From contig CANHCY010000005.1 of NCBI GenBank assembly GCA_947459295.1, positions 1 through 64,000 on the forward strand: 64,000 nucleotides of DNA, in the 5' to 3' direction. The DNA comes from Chitinophagaceae bacterium. Its GTDB lineage: Bacteria > Bacteroidota > Bacteroidia > Chitinophagales > Chitinophagaceae. Positions 1 to 8,327 of the stretch are shown piece after piece. The translations under genes and the position numbers were made by a program. Positions within the stretch are counted from its first letter, which is position 1. The number at the start of each line of letters is the position of its first letter. The notes beneath the pieces are model-generated. The model made no database searches. It worked only from the letters and a program-made list of their open reading frames with translations, and was not told the DNA's origin.

Positions 1-229
1 CTTGTGCATAATAAGTACGCTGATGCGCAAAACTAGGATGCAATAATTTATGGTTTAAAGAAGTATCGTTTGTTAAAATAAGTAAGCCTTCACTATCTGC
101 ATCCAGCCTACCAACAGGGTATACATCCTTTGGAACATCAAAGTAATTGGCTAGTGTTTCTTTATTTTCTATGGGCGAAAACTGAGAAGCAACTAAGTAG
201 GGTTTGTAGATAATAAAGTACTGATTCAT
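1..229 (-). CDS. RluE/RsuA-family pseudouridine synthase (partial)
   Basis: The first 76 codons of a gene running off the left edge. I translated it by hand from the ATG at 229. It opens MNQYFIIYKPYLVASQFSP and carries VYPVGRLDADSEGLLILTND near residues 37-56. The GRLDxxSxGLL segment is the catalytic motif of the RsuA/RluB/RluE/RluF family, in which the Asp attacks uridine in rRNA. The absence of an N-terminal S4 domain and the short FIIYKP start resemble RluE (23S rRNA, U2457 region), but the C-terminal half is missing, so the target base is not certain. The frame is open upstream to an ATG at 367, but that extension resembles no pseudouridine synthase and runs through a hairpin, so 229 is the preferred start. 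Confidence 0.85.
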   Translation of the reverse strand, partial: MNQYFIIYKPYLVASQFSPIENKETLANYFDVPKDVYPVGRLDADSEGLLILTNDTSLNHKLLHPSFAHQRTYYAQ

Positions 230-240
230 ATAGAAAACAA

Positions 241-262
241 AAGTCTCGCAGAAGCGAGACTT
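241..262 (-). terminator. Terminator-like hairpin just upstream of the pseudouridine synthase
   Basis: A perfect 9-bp stem (AAGTCTCGC / GCGAGACTT) with a 4-base loop. On the minus strand it is followed by a T-rich stretch (TTTTGTTTTC) and then the start codon at 229, only 11 nt away. It has the form of an intrinsic terminator or attenuator. No gene ends here on the minus strand, so it may be a leader attenuator for the downstream gene. It is equally symmetrical on the plus strand, but there the T-run is short. Confidence 0.5.
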
Positions 263-477
263 TATATATGGATGGGTTAGTAAGTACAGGGAAATAAATT
301 CCCCTACCACAATATTAAAAATACTTTTAGATGATTCAATATTATTTGTAAACAATTTTATTAACATTTTAGAATCAAATGGGTATAGTGCTTCAAATCA
401 CCTAGCGTAAAATGAAGTTGAGCACTTAATGCTTATGCGCATGGAGTCTTACCTTTACATCAATCAAATGGTTAAGT

Positions 478-1422
478 ATGAAGTTTCCAAATCCTGTTTT
501 AGTGAGTCGTATTGCGGAATTAATTGATGCTGAAGTTGTAGGTGATGCAGATGCAAACGTATATGGTATCAATGAAATTCATGTGGTGGAACCCGGAGAT
601 TTAGTTTTTGTAGACCATCCAAAATATTATGATACCTGCCTTAATAGTGCAGCTAGTTTTATCATCATCAATACATCAGATGTTACCGTACCGGAAGGAA
701 AAACAATACTCGTTACCAAGGATCCATTTGAATCTTACCTTACTATAGTGCATCATTTTAATCCTGTACTAAAAGCGACAGAACCTATAGCAGACAATGC
801 TTTCATAGGAGAGGGTACTTATATTATGCCGCATGCTTTTATTGGTAATCATGTTCGCATTGGAAAAAATTGTAGAATCTATCCGGGTGTTTGCATATTA
901 GATAACACCGTTATTGGAGACAACGTTATTGTACAAGCAGGTAGCATTATTGGTAGCGATGCATTCTATTATAACACTAAAAAAAATAGAGACCAGTGGT
1001 TTAAAAAAATGGAAAGCTGTGGATCTGTGGTACTTGAAGATGGAGTAGAAATTGGTGCCAACTGTACCATTGATAGAGGCGTAACTGCCATCACTAAAAT
1101 TGGAGCAGGCACAAAAATTGACAATCAGGTCCATATTGGACACGATACCATTATTGGAAAAAACTGTTTGCTTGCCGCGCAGGTTGGAATTGCTGGAGGT
1201 ACTATTTTGGAAGACGGTGTTACCCTATGGGGTCAGGTTGGTGTTAATAAAACAATTCGAATTGGAGCAGGTGCCGTGGTTTTAGGACAGGCTGGCGTTA
1301 CCAATAATTTAGAAGGTGGCAAAACCTATATGGGCTTTCCTGCCACAGAAGCATCAGCAAAAAGACGTGAACTAGTATGGATCAAAAGAATCCCCGAACT
1401 CTGGAAAAAAGTAATGGACTAG
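478..1422 (+). CDS. lpxD: LpxD-type UDP-3-O-acylglucosamine N-acyltransferase
   Basis: A 314-residue left-handed beta-helix acyltransferase. The N-terminal ~95 residues fit the LpxD uridine-binding domain (DLVFVDHPKYYDTC). Residues ~105-280 are hexapeptide repeats with the family signature GANCTIDRG (193-201) and DNQVHIGHDTIIG (215-227), where His222 aligns with the catalytic base of E. coli LpxD (His239). The enzyme adds the second 3-hydroxyacyl chain in lipid A synthesis in the cytoplasm. Length is slightly short of E. coli LpxD (341 aa). It stands alone: no lpxC, fabZ or lpxA is beside it. Bacteroidota often carry two LpxD-like genes, so this could be the second copy. ATG at 478 gives the conserved start; a weak -7-like TACCTTTA lies at 450-457. 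Confidence 0.88.
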   Translation: MKFPNPVLVSRIAELIDAEVVGDADANVYGINEIHVVEPGDLVFVDHPKYYDTCLNSAASFIIINTSDVTVPEGKTILVTKDPFESYLTIVHHFNPVLKATEPIADNAFIGEGTYIMPHAFIGNHVRIGKNCRIYPGVCILDNTVIGDNVIVQAGSIIGSDAFYYNTKKNRDQWFKKMESCGSVVLEDGVEIGANCTIDRGVTAITKIGAGTKIDNQVHIGHDTIIGKNCLLAAQVGIAGGTILEDGVTLWGQVGVNKTIRIGAGAVVLGQAGVTNNLEGGKTYMGFPATEASAKRRELVWIKRIPELWKKVMD

Positions 1423-1445
1423 TTGCTAGTTGTGTATCTATACAA

Positions 1446-2441
1446 CTATCCCTTCAACTTATATTTTACCCTTAACTCTTCTGCTACTCTATTGATTGTT
1501 TCTTCAAGTGGCGTATAAGAAAAATCAGGTAAGGCTTTTAGTAGTTTACTATTGTCAAAATAGACAGCAGCCTGTGCTGTTAACGTCGTTTCCTTGGTTA
1601 ACAGTGGTGAACTACCTGTAAAAAAGGTTTTTACTGCTTCGATCCTCCACACAATGGCAGCAAATAAGGGCGTTACTCTTTTAGATGGACGGGGCACTTT
1701 AAAAGCGTCGGCAATTAAATTAAATATGGTGCGGTAAGGGGTATTATGACCGCTAATAATATAACGCTGTGACTTAATACTACTATTCATGAGTAGGGTC
1801 ATGGCATTTGAGACGTCTTTAACGTCTACAAACCCACTCACACCTGTTGTATACCACGGAAAACGGTTATACGCCGATTTAAAGATACTTGTAGACCCGG
1901 TATGCCAACTACCACTACCCAAAATAATAACTGGATTTACAATGACAGCGTCGAGACCTTCTCCAATCCCCCTCCACACTTCCATTTCGGCTAAATATTT
2001 TGTTTTACCGTATTCACTATTACTCGTTTCTGCAGACCAGTTCATCGTTTCATTGATAGGACCATCTTCTCTTATTCTACCTAGTGCAGCTACCGAACTT
2101 ACAAATAACAACTTTTTAATGCCGGCATCTATACATGCATTTACAACATTTGCAGTGCCGTCGATATTGGTGGCGTGCATCTTCTGTTTTAGCTTTGGAT
2201 GAAAAGACACAATAGCCGCGCAGTGGTATACCTGCTCCACACCTTTCATGGCTTCTTCTAACACAACAACATCCAGTACATCGCCTTCGATCCACTCGAT
2301 TTTTTCTGCGAATTTTATTGCAGGGATTTGCTTTCGGTATAGTGCACGAATTTGGAGTGGCGAAGTGCCCGTATGTTTTTCAAACAAGGTTTCTATCAAT
2401 GAAGATCCGAGTAAACCGCTAGCGCCAGTAATAAATATCAT
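1446..2441 (-). CDS. NAD-dependent epimerase/dehydratase (extended SDR)
   Basis: A 331-residue extended short-chain dehydrogenase. The N-terminal Rossmann motif TGASGLLGSS sits at residues 5-14, a conserved VSSVAALG strand near 115-122, and the catalytic YGKTK tetrad segment near 144-148. The closest families are 3-beta-HSD-like/dihydroflavonol reductase-like epimerases. The substrate cannot be told from sequence. It is the last gene of a minus-strand run, 8 nt after the Fur-family gene, so it is probably co-transcribed with the SCO and Fur genes. It converges on lpxD with a 23-nt gap and no clear terminator. Confidence 0.85.
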   Translation of the reverse strand: MIFITGASGLLGSSLIETLFEKHTGTSPLQIRALYRKQIPAIKFAEKIEWIEGDVLDVVVLEEAMKGVEQVYHCAAIVSFHPKLKQKMHATNIDGTANVVNACIDAGIKKLLFVSSVAALGRIREDGPINETMNWSAETSNSEYGKTKYLAEMEVWRGIGEGLDAVIVNPVIILGSGSWHTGSTSIFKSAYNRFPWYTTGVSGFVDVKDVSNAMTLLMNSSIKSQRYIISGHNTPYRTIFNLIADAFKVPRPSKRVTPLFAAIVWRIEAVKTFFTGSSPLLTKETTLTAQAAVYFDNSKLLKALPDFSYTPLEETINRVAEELRVKYKLKG

Positions 2442-2449
2442 AGCAAAAT

Positions 2450-2875
2450 TTAAGTTGTAGCATTACAATAATTACAAATCCCACTTACCACCATATCAAT
2501 TTGTGAAGCAGCAAAACCAACCGGCATATGTACAGTGGGTACAACTACATGTTCTAAACAAAAGGTTTTATTACAATTGTCACAAATAAAATGAACATGA
2601 TTGTCGTGGTGATGGCCAGCACTGCAACTGTCTTTGCAAAGTGCATATAAAACGGCATTGTCTGGCGTAGGTATAGTATGGATAATCCCTTTGTCTACAA
2701 AGGTTTGAAGGGTTCTATAAATGGTAACGCGATCAAAATCTTCTCCCACATAGTCTTCAATATCTGCATGTGCCAATGCCGAATTTTCCTGAAAAAAACT
2801 TTCTAGAATTTTTTTCCTGCTATCCGTAATACTTAAACTACTTCTTTTTAATAGATCAATTATTTTTTGTTCCAC
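2450..2875 (-). CDS. Fur-family metal-responsive repressor, possibly Zur
   Basis: 141 residues. The winged helix occupies ~1-75, with recognition-helix segment DFDRVTIYRTLQTF (47-60). The dimerisation half carries Cys98-x2-Cys101 (CDNC) and Cys134-x2-Cys137 (CNYC), the structural zinc site of the family. It also has His88-90, His93, His95 and extra Cys80, Cys84 and Cys106. The Cys/His-rich region HHHDNHVHF fits the metal sensor of Fur/Zur/PerR proteins. It lies 7 nt after the SCO gene and 8 nt before the epimerase. Zur rather than Fur is inferred from the divergent His-rich MerC-like gene. The palindrome at 3600-3616 is the obvious candidate operator, which would make the locus autoregulated. 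Confidence 0.9.
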   Translation of the reverse strand: MEQKIIDLLKRSSLSITDSRKKILESFFQENSALAHADIEDYVGEDFDRVTIYRTLQTFVDKGIIHTIPTPDNAVLYALCKDSCSAGHHHDNHVHFICDNCNKTFCLEHVVVPTVHMPVGFAASQIDMVVSGICNYCNATT

Positions 2876-2882
2876 CTATTAT

Positions 2883-3539
2883 TTATTGGGGGTTGTTGGT
2901 AAATACTCCATTTACAAAAGTGCCTGAAATACTTTCTGCTAATAATTTTTTGAGGTCTATTTGAAGTTGCTGCAAATCTGTTTGTTTGAGGGCGTCGTAT
3001 ACTTGTCCGCGTACTTTTCCATTACGGTCTACAAGGGCAAAAAACTGCGTATGTATAAATTGATCTTCAATTTTTTCTACATTATTTTTTGGATCATCTA
3101 GCAAATACGAGCTTCTGGCCATTTGGTACAAACTATCTTTTCTTCCTGTAAGTAGTACCCATTTTTTAGTATCAATTTGTAAAGAGTCGGCATATTTTTT
3201 AAGACGTGCCACCGAATCGGTTTCTGGATTACAGGTGTGCGCCACAATTAAAAAATCAGGATTGGATTTGTTGGCTTCATAAATAGTACGCATACTTTCA
3301 TGCATGCGCGGGCAAATACCTTTACAAGTTGTAAAAAAATATTGAACCACGGTTACCTTCCCTTTTAAATCTTCATTGGTAAATGATTTACCATTTTGTG
3401 TGGTAAACTTAAATGGCTTCACATAACCGAGGGTGGTTAGTTTGGGCTTCCAGTTATCGGTGCCGCGAAACAAGAAGTAATAGAACCCTGCCAAAAGAAG
3501 GGTAAAAAACAACAGGTAAATTGCTAGTTTCTTGCTCAT
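2883..3539 (-). CDS. SCO1/SenC-family copper-binding thioredoxin-fold protein
   Basis: 218 residues from the ATG at 3539, which begins MSKKLAIYLLFF, an N-terminal membrane anchor. The open frame extends upstream to 3608, but that would cross the divergent promoter and adds a non-conserved leader. The motif TTCKGICPRM is the CxxxC copper site of SCO proteins, and the distal His lies in FIHTQFFAL. Members deliver copper to cytochrome oxidase or act as thiol-disulfide proteins facing the periplasm. It is the first gene of a likely three-gene operon with the Fur-family repressor and an epimerase. That linkage suggests metal-responsive control. Confidence 0.88.
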   Translation of the reverse strand: MSKKLAIYLLFFTLLLAGFYYFLFRGTDNWKPKLTTLGYVKPFKFTTQNGKSFTNEDLKGKVTVVQYFFTTCKGICPRMHESMRTIYEANKSNPDFLIVAHTCNPETDSVARLKKYADSLQIDTKKWVLLTGRKDSLYQMARSSYLLDDPKNNVEKIEDQFIHTQFFALVDRNGKVRGQVYDALKQTDLQQLQIDLKKLLAESISGTFVNGVFTNNPQ

Positions 3540-3597
3540 ACTATTCGAATTGGGTTCAAAGTTACGGTTATTGCCGCTCCACAAGGGCATTTTAACA

Positions 3598-3629
3598 TTT
3601 TGCAACATAGTTGCAATAGTGTACCTTTG
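3598..3629 (+). promoter_or_regulatory. Bacteroidota-type promoter for the MerC-like gene
   Basis: TTTTG at 3598-3602, a 19-bp spacer, and TACCTTTG at 3622-3629 match the Bacteroidota -33/-7 consensus (TTTG, TAnnTTTG). The ATG at 3635 lies 5 nt after the -7 element, so the message should be leaderless or nearly so. The palindrome at 3600-3616 overlaps the -33 element. Confidence 0.65.
3600..3616. promoter_or_regulatory. Perfect 17-bp palindrome, candidate Fur/Zur operator
   Basis: TTGCAACATAGTTGCAA: two perfect 7-bp arms around a 3-bp centre. It sits between the divergent SCO-Fur-epimerase operon and the MerC-like gene and covers the -33 box of the latter. Size and symmetry are those of a Fur-family dimer site. 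Assignment to the Fur-family protein encoded two genes away is inference. Confidence 0.6.
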
Positions 3630-3634
3630 TATGT

Positions 3635-4027
3635 ATGAAATTCAAAATCAATTGGGACGCTTTTGGTATTGCCGCATCGGTTGCGTGCGCCATACATTGC
3701 GCGGTGCTTCCTCTTATTTTGAGCAGTTTGCCTCTTTTTGGAATCAATATTATAGAAAACCAAGGCTTTGAATTGATAATGATTACGCTGGCCTTTATTG
3801 TGGGTGTTTACTCTTTATACCATGGGCGTAAAAAACACCACCATAGTTATTATCCAATGCTGTTATTTGCAGCGGGCATTAGTTTGCTTTTTATAAAATC
3901 AATGCTTCATTCGCACAGCCTCATGTTGCTGCTTCCTGCAGTTTTACTGGTGGTAATAGCACATTATTTGAACTATAAGCTGTGTAGGGTACATAATCAT
4001 GCACACGCCGACGATTGCAATCATTAG
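3635..4027 (+). CDS. MerC-family membrane protein with His-rich tail
   Basis: 130 residues with about four transmembrane segments. The N-terminal motif ACAIHCAVLPLIL (18-30) is the CxxHC metal-binding signature of MerC-domain proteins. A cytosolic loop reads HGRKKHHHSYY and the C-terminus [11 protein letters not shown], both strongly His-rich. Classic MerC moves mercuric ion. Chromosomal Bacteroidota members have no proven substrate, and the His-rich ends together with the neighbouring Fur-family repressor suggest zinc or another divalent metal. The gene overlaps the 3' end of cysS by 4 nt tail to tail. The promoter is almost abutting the ATG. An alternative ATG at 3631 is out of frame. Confidence 0.8.
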   Translation: MKFKINWDAFGIAASVACAIHCAVLPLILSSLPLFGINIIENQGFELIMITLAFIVGVYSLYHGRKKHHHSYYPMLLFAAGISLLFIKSMLHSHSLMLLLPAVLLVVIAHYLNYKLCRVHNHAHADDCNH

Positions 4028-5538
4028 TTTGATACAGAATAACTAACGCTACCGTCTTTCTCATCTTTCAGTTGAATACCTAGGGCCATCAGTTGATTTC
4101 GGATTTTATCTGATGTGACAAAATCTTTACTTGCTTTGGCTTGACTGCGCATTTCAATAAGTAATTGTAATACGCCATCTAGTACTGCAGTGTTTGCGGC
4201 AGAAGGCGCAACGAGTCCAAAAATATCTTCGAGGTAAATTTTTAAAGAACGCTGTAGATGTAGTAAAGTGCTATTAGATAACGCTGTCAGTGCTGTGTGT
4301 TTATCTTTAATGCCATTAATGATAGGCACTAGTTCAAACATATTTGCAAGCACTTTAGGTGTGCTAAAATCATCATTCATAAACAATGCAAAATCATCAA
4401 CAAGCGCGTTTACTTTTTTATCCAACTCAACATCACTAGGCGCAGATGTTACATCCGAAACTTGTAATTTAGACAACCACTCATAGGCTTCCCATAAACG
4501 CTTTGCCGCTTTATCGGCAGCAATTAGCGCTTCGTTACTAAAATCAAGTGTGCCTCTATAATGACTTTGTAAAATAAAGAATCGAACCGTATTTGGCGCG
4601 TATGCTTGCTCTAATATTGGATGCGTGCCCGCAAAAAGTTCGGAGAGTTTGATAACGTTGTTATAACTCTTACCCATCTTTTTACCGTTGATGGTTATCA
4701 TATTATTGTGCAGCCAGTAATTGGCAGGTGCCACATGATTACAAACGGTGCTCTGTGCAATTTCACATTCGTGGTGTGGAAATTGTAAATCCATTCCACC
4801 ACCATGTATATCAAATTTTTTTCCTAAATATTTTGAACTCATCGCAGAGCACTCAATATGCCAACCCGGGAAACCTTCTCCCCATGGGCTTTGCCAGCGC
4901 ATGATATGTTCTGGGGGTGCTTTTTTCCATAATGCAAAATCAGATTTGTTTTGCTTTTCGTCTTGGTTATCTAGCTCCCTAGTTGTATCGAGTTGATCTT
5001 CTAAATTGCGGCCGCTTAATATGCCGTAAGGTTGTCCTTTTTTAGAAAAGTCTGTGTTGTATTTTTCTACATTAAAATAAACAGAGCCATTGGCTTCATA
5101 AGCATAACCATCTGCAATGATACGCTTGATCATTTCGATTTGCTCCACAATATGACCCGTTGCAGTAGGCTCAATACTTGGTGGCAAATTGTTAAACTGC
5201 TGCATGGCCCAATGAAACATATTGGTGTATTTCTGCACCAGCTCCATGGGTTCTAATTTTTCAAGGATTGCTTTTGTTGCAATTTTATCTTCAGCTTCTC
5301 TACCTTCTTCTTCAAAGTGTCCAGCATCCGTAATATTTCTTACATAACGCACTTTGTAACCGAGGTGCTGTAAATAACGAAATACCACATCAAAAGTGAT
5401 AAAGGGCCTCGCATGTCCCAAATGGCTTTCGCCAGAAACAGTAGGACCACACACATACATACCCACATAAGGCGCATTGATAGGTGTAAATACTTCTTTT
5501 TGACGCGTTAACGAATTGTATACTTTTAAAGGTGCCAT
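4024..5538 (-). CDS. cysS: Cysteinyl-tRNA synthetase
   Basis: 504 residues of class I aminoacyl-tRNA synthetase. The HIGH-type motif is SHLGHARPF near residues 38-46, preceded by CGPTVSGE, whose Cys is a zinc ligand. The other zinc ligands lie in [10 protein letters not shown] and [11 protein letters not shown]. The KMSKS-type loop reads [10 protein letters not shown]. The C-terminal anticodon-binding region is complete (length ~460-500 in the family). It charges tRNA-Cys in the cytoplasm. It is the last gene of a minus-strand run starting at rlmD, 17 nt downstream of the EEP gene, and overlaps the MerC-like gene by 4 nt at the 3' end. Confidence 0.97.
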   Translation of the reverse strand: MAPLKVYNSLTRQKEVFTPINAPYVGMYVCGPTVSGESHLGHARPFITFDVVFRYLQHLGYKVRYVRNITDAGHFEEEGREAEDKIATKAILEKLEPMELVQKYTNMFHWAMQQFNNLPPSIEPTATGHIVEQIEMIKRIIADGYAYEANGSVYFNVEKYNTDFSKKGQPYGILSGRNLEDQLDTTRELDNQDEKQNKSDFALWKKAPPEHIMRWQSPWGEGFPGWHIECSAMSSKYLGKKFDIHGGGMDLQFPHHECEIAQSTVCNHVAPANYWLHNNMITINGKKMGKSYNNVIKLSELFAGTHPILEQAYAPNTVRFFILQSHYRGTLDFSNEALIAADKAAKRLWEAYEWLSKLQVSDVTSAPSDVELDKKVNALVDDFALFMNDDFSTPKVLANMFELVPIINGIKDKHTALTALSNSTLLHLQRSLKIYLEDIFGLVAPSAANTAVLDGVLQLLIEMRSQAKASKDFVTSDKIRNQLMALGIQLKDEKDGSVSYSVSN

Positions 5539-5555
5539 GAGGTCACGAAGGTATT

Positions 5556-6671
5556 TTATTTTTTTAATTGTACGTCAGAAACCAGCATTACATGGTCACT
5601 AAGCCCTTCGTCGATCATATCAAATGTAACAATGTCAAACTGAGGGCTTGCTAAAATATAATCGATACGAAGCGTTGGAGCGAGGGTAGTAAAACTACTG
5701 CCAATACCAAATCCTTTTTGTAAAAATGCATCCTTCCAGTTGTTTCGGATGGTAAAATAGGTATAGGAATTAGGTACATCATTAAAATCGCCACAAATGA
5801 TAGATGGATGCGGCGAGGAACCTAAAGATTTTTTAACAAGCTCAGATTGCGGACCCCTTCTTTTAAATGCCTGACCCATTTTATTAAACAGGTTCATAGA
5901 AGCGTCAATGGTTTTAGCGTCTTGCTCTTTAATTTTTTCAATATCAGAATAATCGTTTTGCTTGAATTTAAACGATTGAAGGTGGGTATTAAATATTCGA
6001 ATGGTATCCTCGCCTTTTAAAATATCGACATAAATTAGACTTTCTGCTACCGGGAATTTAATTTTTCCAGAATCAATTATTTGATACTTAGAAAAAATAA
6101 TACAGCCCGATTGGTAAGCCCCGGCATTTCTAGTGTAGTCTTTAGAAAAATAAAAATATTTATACCGCTTTTTAAATAGCGCAATATTATTTGTTTGCGC
6201 GCCGCCCGATTCGGAACTATTAAATTCTTGTAAGCAAACAACATCAGGTTCTAAAAGTAAAATGCTAGCAGCAATATCTTTGCGTATTTGCTTTTTAACG
6301 AGTGGCTTTTTGGACAACCCATTAAAACTTTGAATATTCCAATCTATAATTCGGATGTGATTTTCTCTTTTTCGGTCGGACAACATGGGACCCGGTTTTA
6401 CTGCGGCAATAACTCCTATTTGTTGCCATCCGATACAAAGTGCCACGATAGAAATGAGTGATAGCTTGGGTTTAACGATAAGCCAAAAAATAGCGAAGAA
6501 AAATAAAATAGTGATTGCATAAGGTACCACTAAACCTGTAAATCCTAAAATCCACCAAGTGCCAGTAGGTGCAAAAGGCGTTAAACAGGCCAATAAGAAA
6601 ATAAAAACAACCAATAAATTGATACTTAAAATTACCGTTTTGGTTGCCCGCCTGATAAAACTTTTCGCCAT
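5556..6671 (-). CDS. Membrane-anchored endonuclease/exonuclease/phosphatase-family protein
   Basis: 371 residues. Three hydrophobic segments fill residues ~14-105. The rest is an EEP (DNase I-like) domain with its standard motifs: DWNIQSFNG, LQEFNS (metal-binding Glu), GDFNDVPNS (catalytic Asp-x-Asn) and LSDHVMLV (terminal Asp-His). It is therefore a predicted metal-dependent phosphodiesterase displayed at the cytoplasmic membrane. Substrate (nucleic acid, lipid or sugar phosphate) cannot be told. It lies 36 nt downstream of a rhomboid protease and 17 nt upstream of cysS. Confidence 0.85.
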   Translation of the reverse strand: MAKSFIRRATKTVILSINLLVVFIFLLACLTPFAPTGTWWILGFTGLVVPYAITILFFFAIFWLIVKPKLSLISIVALCIGWQQIGVIAAVKPGPMLSDRKRENHIRIIDWNIQSFNGLSKKPLVKKQIRKDIAASILLLEPDVVCLQEFNSSESGGAQTNNIALFKKRYKYFYFSKDYTRNAGAYQSGCIIFSKYQIIDSGKIKFPVAESLIYVDILKGEDTIRIFNTHLQSFKFKQNDYSDIEKIKEQDAKTIDASMNLFNKMGQAFKRRGPQSELVKKSLGSSPHPSIICGDFNDVPNSYTYFTIRNNWKDAFLQKGFGIGSSFTTLAPTLRIDYILASPQFDIVTFDMIDEGLSDHVMLVSDVQLKK

Positions 6672-6707
6672 ACATTAAAAATAAGAATTAATGACGGGAA
6701 CAAAAAA

Positions 6708-7574
6708 TTATTCCTGACTCGCAGATTTCAAAAATGCTTTTTCTTTTTCCGTTAAATTATCATATCCTACGATATTCATTTTATCTAAAATAGCATTCAA
6801 TTCATTTTCTGTAGACGAGTTTTTTATAGTATTGGATTTCTTTTCGCGAAGTTCTGCGGGTTCAAATAACCCATTACCCCATTGGTAAAAACGAACCATC
6901 CGATCTCCTAGATTGGTGCCATTTTGTAAAAGTTTCATGTATCCAAAACCTACTAGTGCCGCTATAATATGTGACATAAGGATTGATGGTGTTCCAAGAG
7001 CCGTTGAAAAATCCAATACCAAAAAAATTAGGGTCAATACCCAAAGTGGAATGCCGCCGTATACAAGCGGAAACAACTTATACTTTGGAGCCAATACTGT
7101 GGTAGCCACGGCAATACCAACAACACTAGCACCCGCGCCCATAATGGGTTGCGCCACATTTACCATGGAAGGCAGCAGCGCATTAGCCGTTAAAAAGGCT
7201 ATCGCACCTGCAGCGCCTGCATAAATGTATACAGGAATAACGTGTTTATTGCCCGATAAATCTTGAAAAATATATCCAAAACTCCAAAGCCATAACATAC
7301 TACTCACCAACTGCCAAAAATGGTATTGGCTAAAAAAGTGAATCAAAAAAGTCCATGGCTTATACATGACAGCTAAAAAACTGCCAGGCATTCTAAACCA
7401 ATCCACAATTTGACGCTCAAAAAGTTCTAAAGGCGTATCCGTTAAATAATACACTGTTTTTAGAAAACTAATCAGCACAAAAATGATCATGTTTACTGCA
7501 AATAAAAAAACAAGCGCATTGCTGTCTTCTCCAAGTAGCATTTTTCTATTTGACATAAAACGTTGTTGTGGCAT
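6708..7574 (-). CDS. Rhomboid-family intramembrane serine protease with soluble tail
   Basis: 288 residues with about six membrane segments and a ~70-residue cytosolic tail ending NIVGYDNLTEKEKAFLKSASQE. The nucleophile segment reads MGAGASVVGI (family GxS), and the partner His lies in LMSHIIAALVG. These are the catalytic dyad positions, although SVVGI departs from the usual SGAVFG. Rhomboids cut single-pass membrane proteins within the bilayer. It is the second of two tandem rhomboid genes (14-nt gap) and probably arose by old duplication. The tail resembles a C-terminal helical extension known from Bacteroidota rhomboids. Confidence 0.85.
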   Translation of the reverse strand: MPQQRFMSNRKMLLGEDSNALVFLFAVNMIIFVLISFLKTVYYLTDTPLELFERQIVDWFRMPGSFLAVMYKPWTFLIHFFSQYHFWQLVSSMLWLWSFGYIFQDLSGNKHVIPVYIYAGAAGAIAFLTANALLPSMVNVAQPIMGAGASVVGIAVATTVLAPKYKLFPLVYGGIPLWVLTLIFLVLDFSTALGTPSILMSHIIAALVGFGYMKLLQNGTNLGDRMVRFYQWGNGLFEPAELREKKSNTIKNSSTENELNAILDKMNIVGYDNLTEKEKAFLKSASQE

Positions 7575-7588
7575 GAATTGGCTTTATA

Positions 7589-8305
7589 CTAGTAAAACGT
7601 TTTTTTGTTGGTTTTGTTCCAGGTAATGACAATTATAAGTCCTACAAGTGCGCCACCAACGTGGGCCCATCTTGCAACATTGTCGCCAGCTGCATTTTGC
7701 ACCGCACTAAACACTTCAAATCCAAAATAAATAAGCCCTACCCACTTTGCTTTAACGGGTACAAAAAAGTACAAATAGATATAGGTGTTAGGAAACAAGT
7801 AAACAAACGCAGCCAATATGCCAAATACTGCACCACTAGCGCCAAGTGTGGCGGTATTAATGATTTGATTGTACTTGAAAGCAACAGCCTCGTTCATTAA
7901 ACCTAGCTTTTCTCTAGTTTGAAACTCTTGTATTAGAGGTGTTAACTCGTAACTTAAAAACAACAAATGAATAAGTGCTGCACCGAGTCCACAAACAAAA
8001 TAAAAAGTAATGAATCGATTAGAGCCCCATAAATTTTCTAACACTGACCCAAACATCCAAAGGGCAAACATATTACCTAAAATATGGTAAAAATCGCCGT
8101 GCATAAATAAGTGTGTCACCAACTGCCATGGCTTAAATAATTCACTTTGCCAAGCATGTAATGCAAACATATCTTCCAAACTAAAATTTGCAGTGGGTGA
8201 TTCTGGAAATGTGATTTGTGCCAAAAAAAATATCCCATTAATGATTAAAAGGTTTTTAATAACTGCGGGTAATATTTCGAATCTGCTGGGTCTAAATTCT
8301 GTCAT
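7589..8305 (-). CDS. Rhomboid-family intramembrane serine protease
   Basis: 238 residues with six predicted membrane segments. Canonical motifs are HGDFYHILGNMFALWMFG (loop 1/TM2), LGASGAVFGILAAF (Ser nucleophile in GASG) and WAHVGGALVGLI (catalytic His). It is the more canonical of the two adjacent rhomboids. It lies 22 nt after rlmD and 14 nt before the second rhomboid, so all are likely one transcript. Natural substrates cannot be inferred from the sequence. Confidence 0.92.
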   Translation of the reverse strand: MTEFRPSRFEILPAVIKNLLIINGIFFLAQITFPESPTANFSLEDMFALHAWQSELFKPWQLVTHLFMHGDFYHILGNMFALWMFGSVLENLWGSNRFITFYFVCGLGAALIHLLFLSYELTPLIQEFQTREKLGLMNEAVAFKYNQIINTATLGASGAVFGILAAFVYLFPNTYIYLYFFVPVKAKWVGLIYFGFEVFSAVQNAAGDNVARWAHVGGALVGLIIVITWNKTNKKTFY

Positions 8306-8327
8306 ACTGATTTATTAAAAAGTGATC

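Noticed and set aside
230-367. Upstream in-frame ATG (367) for the pseudouridine synthase
   Set aside because: The extra 46 residues are unlike the family, and the stretch contains a perfect hairpin; the family normally begins at the FIIYKP segment.
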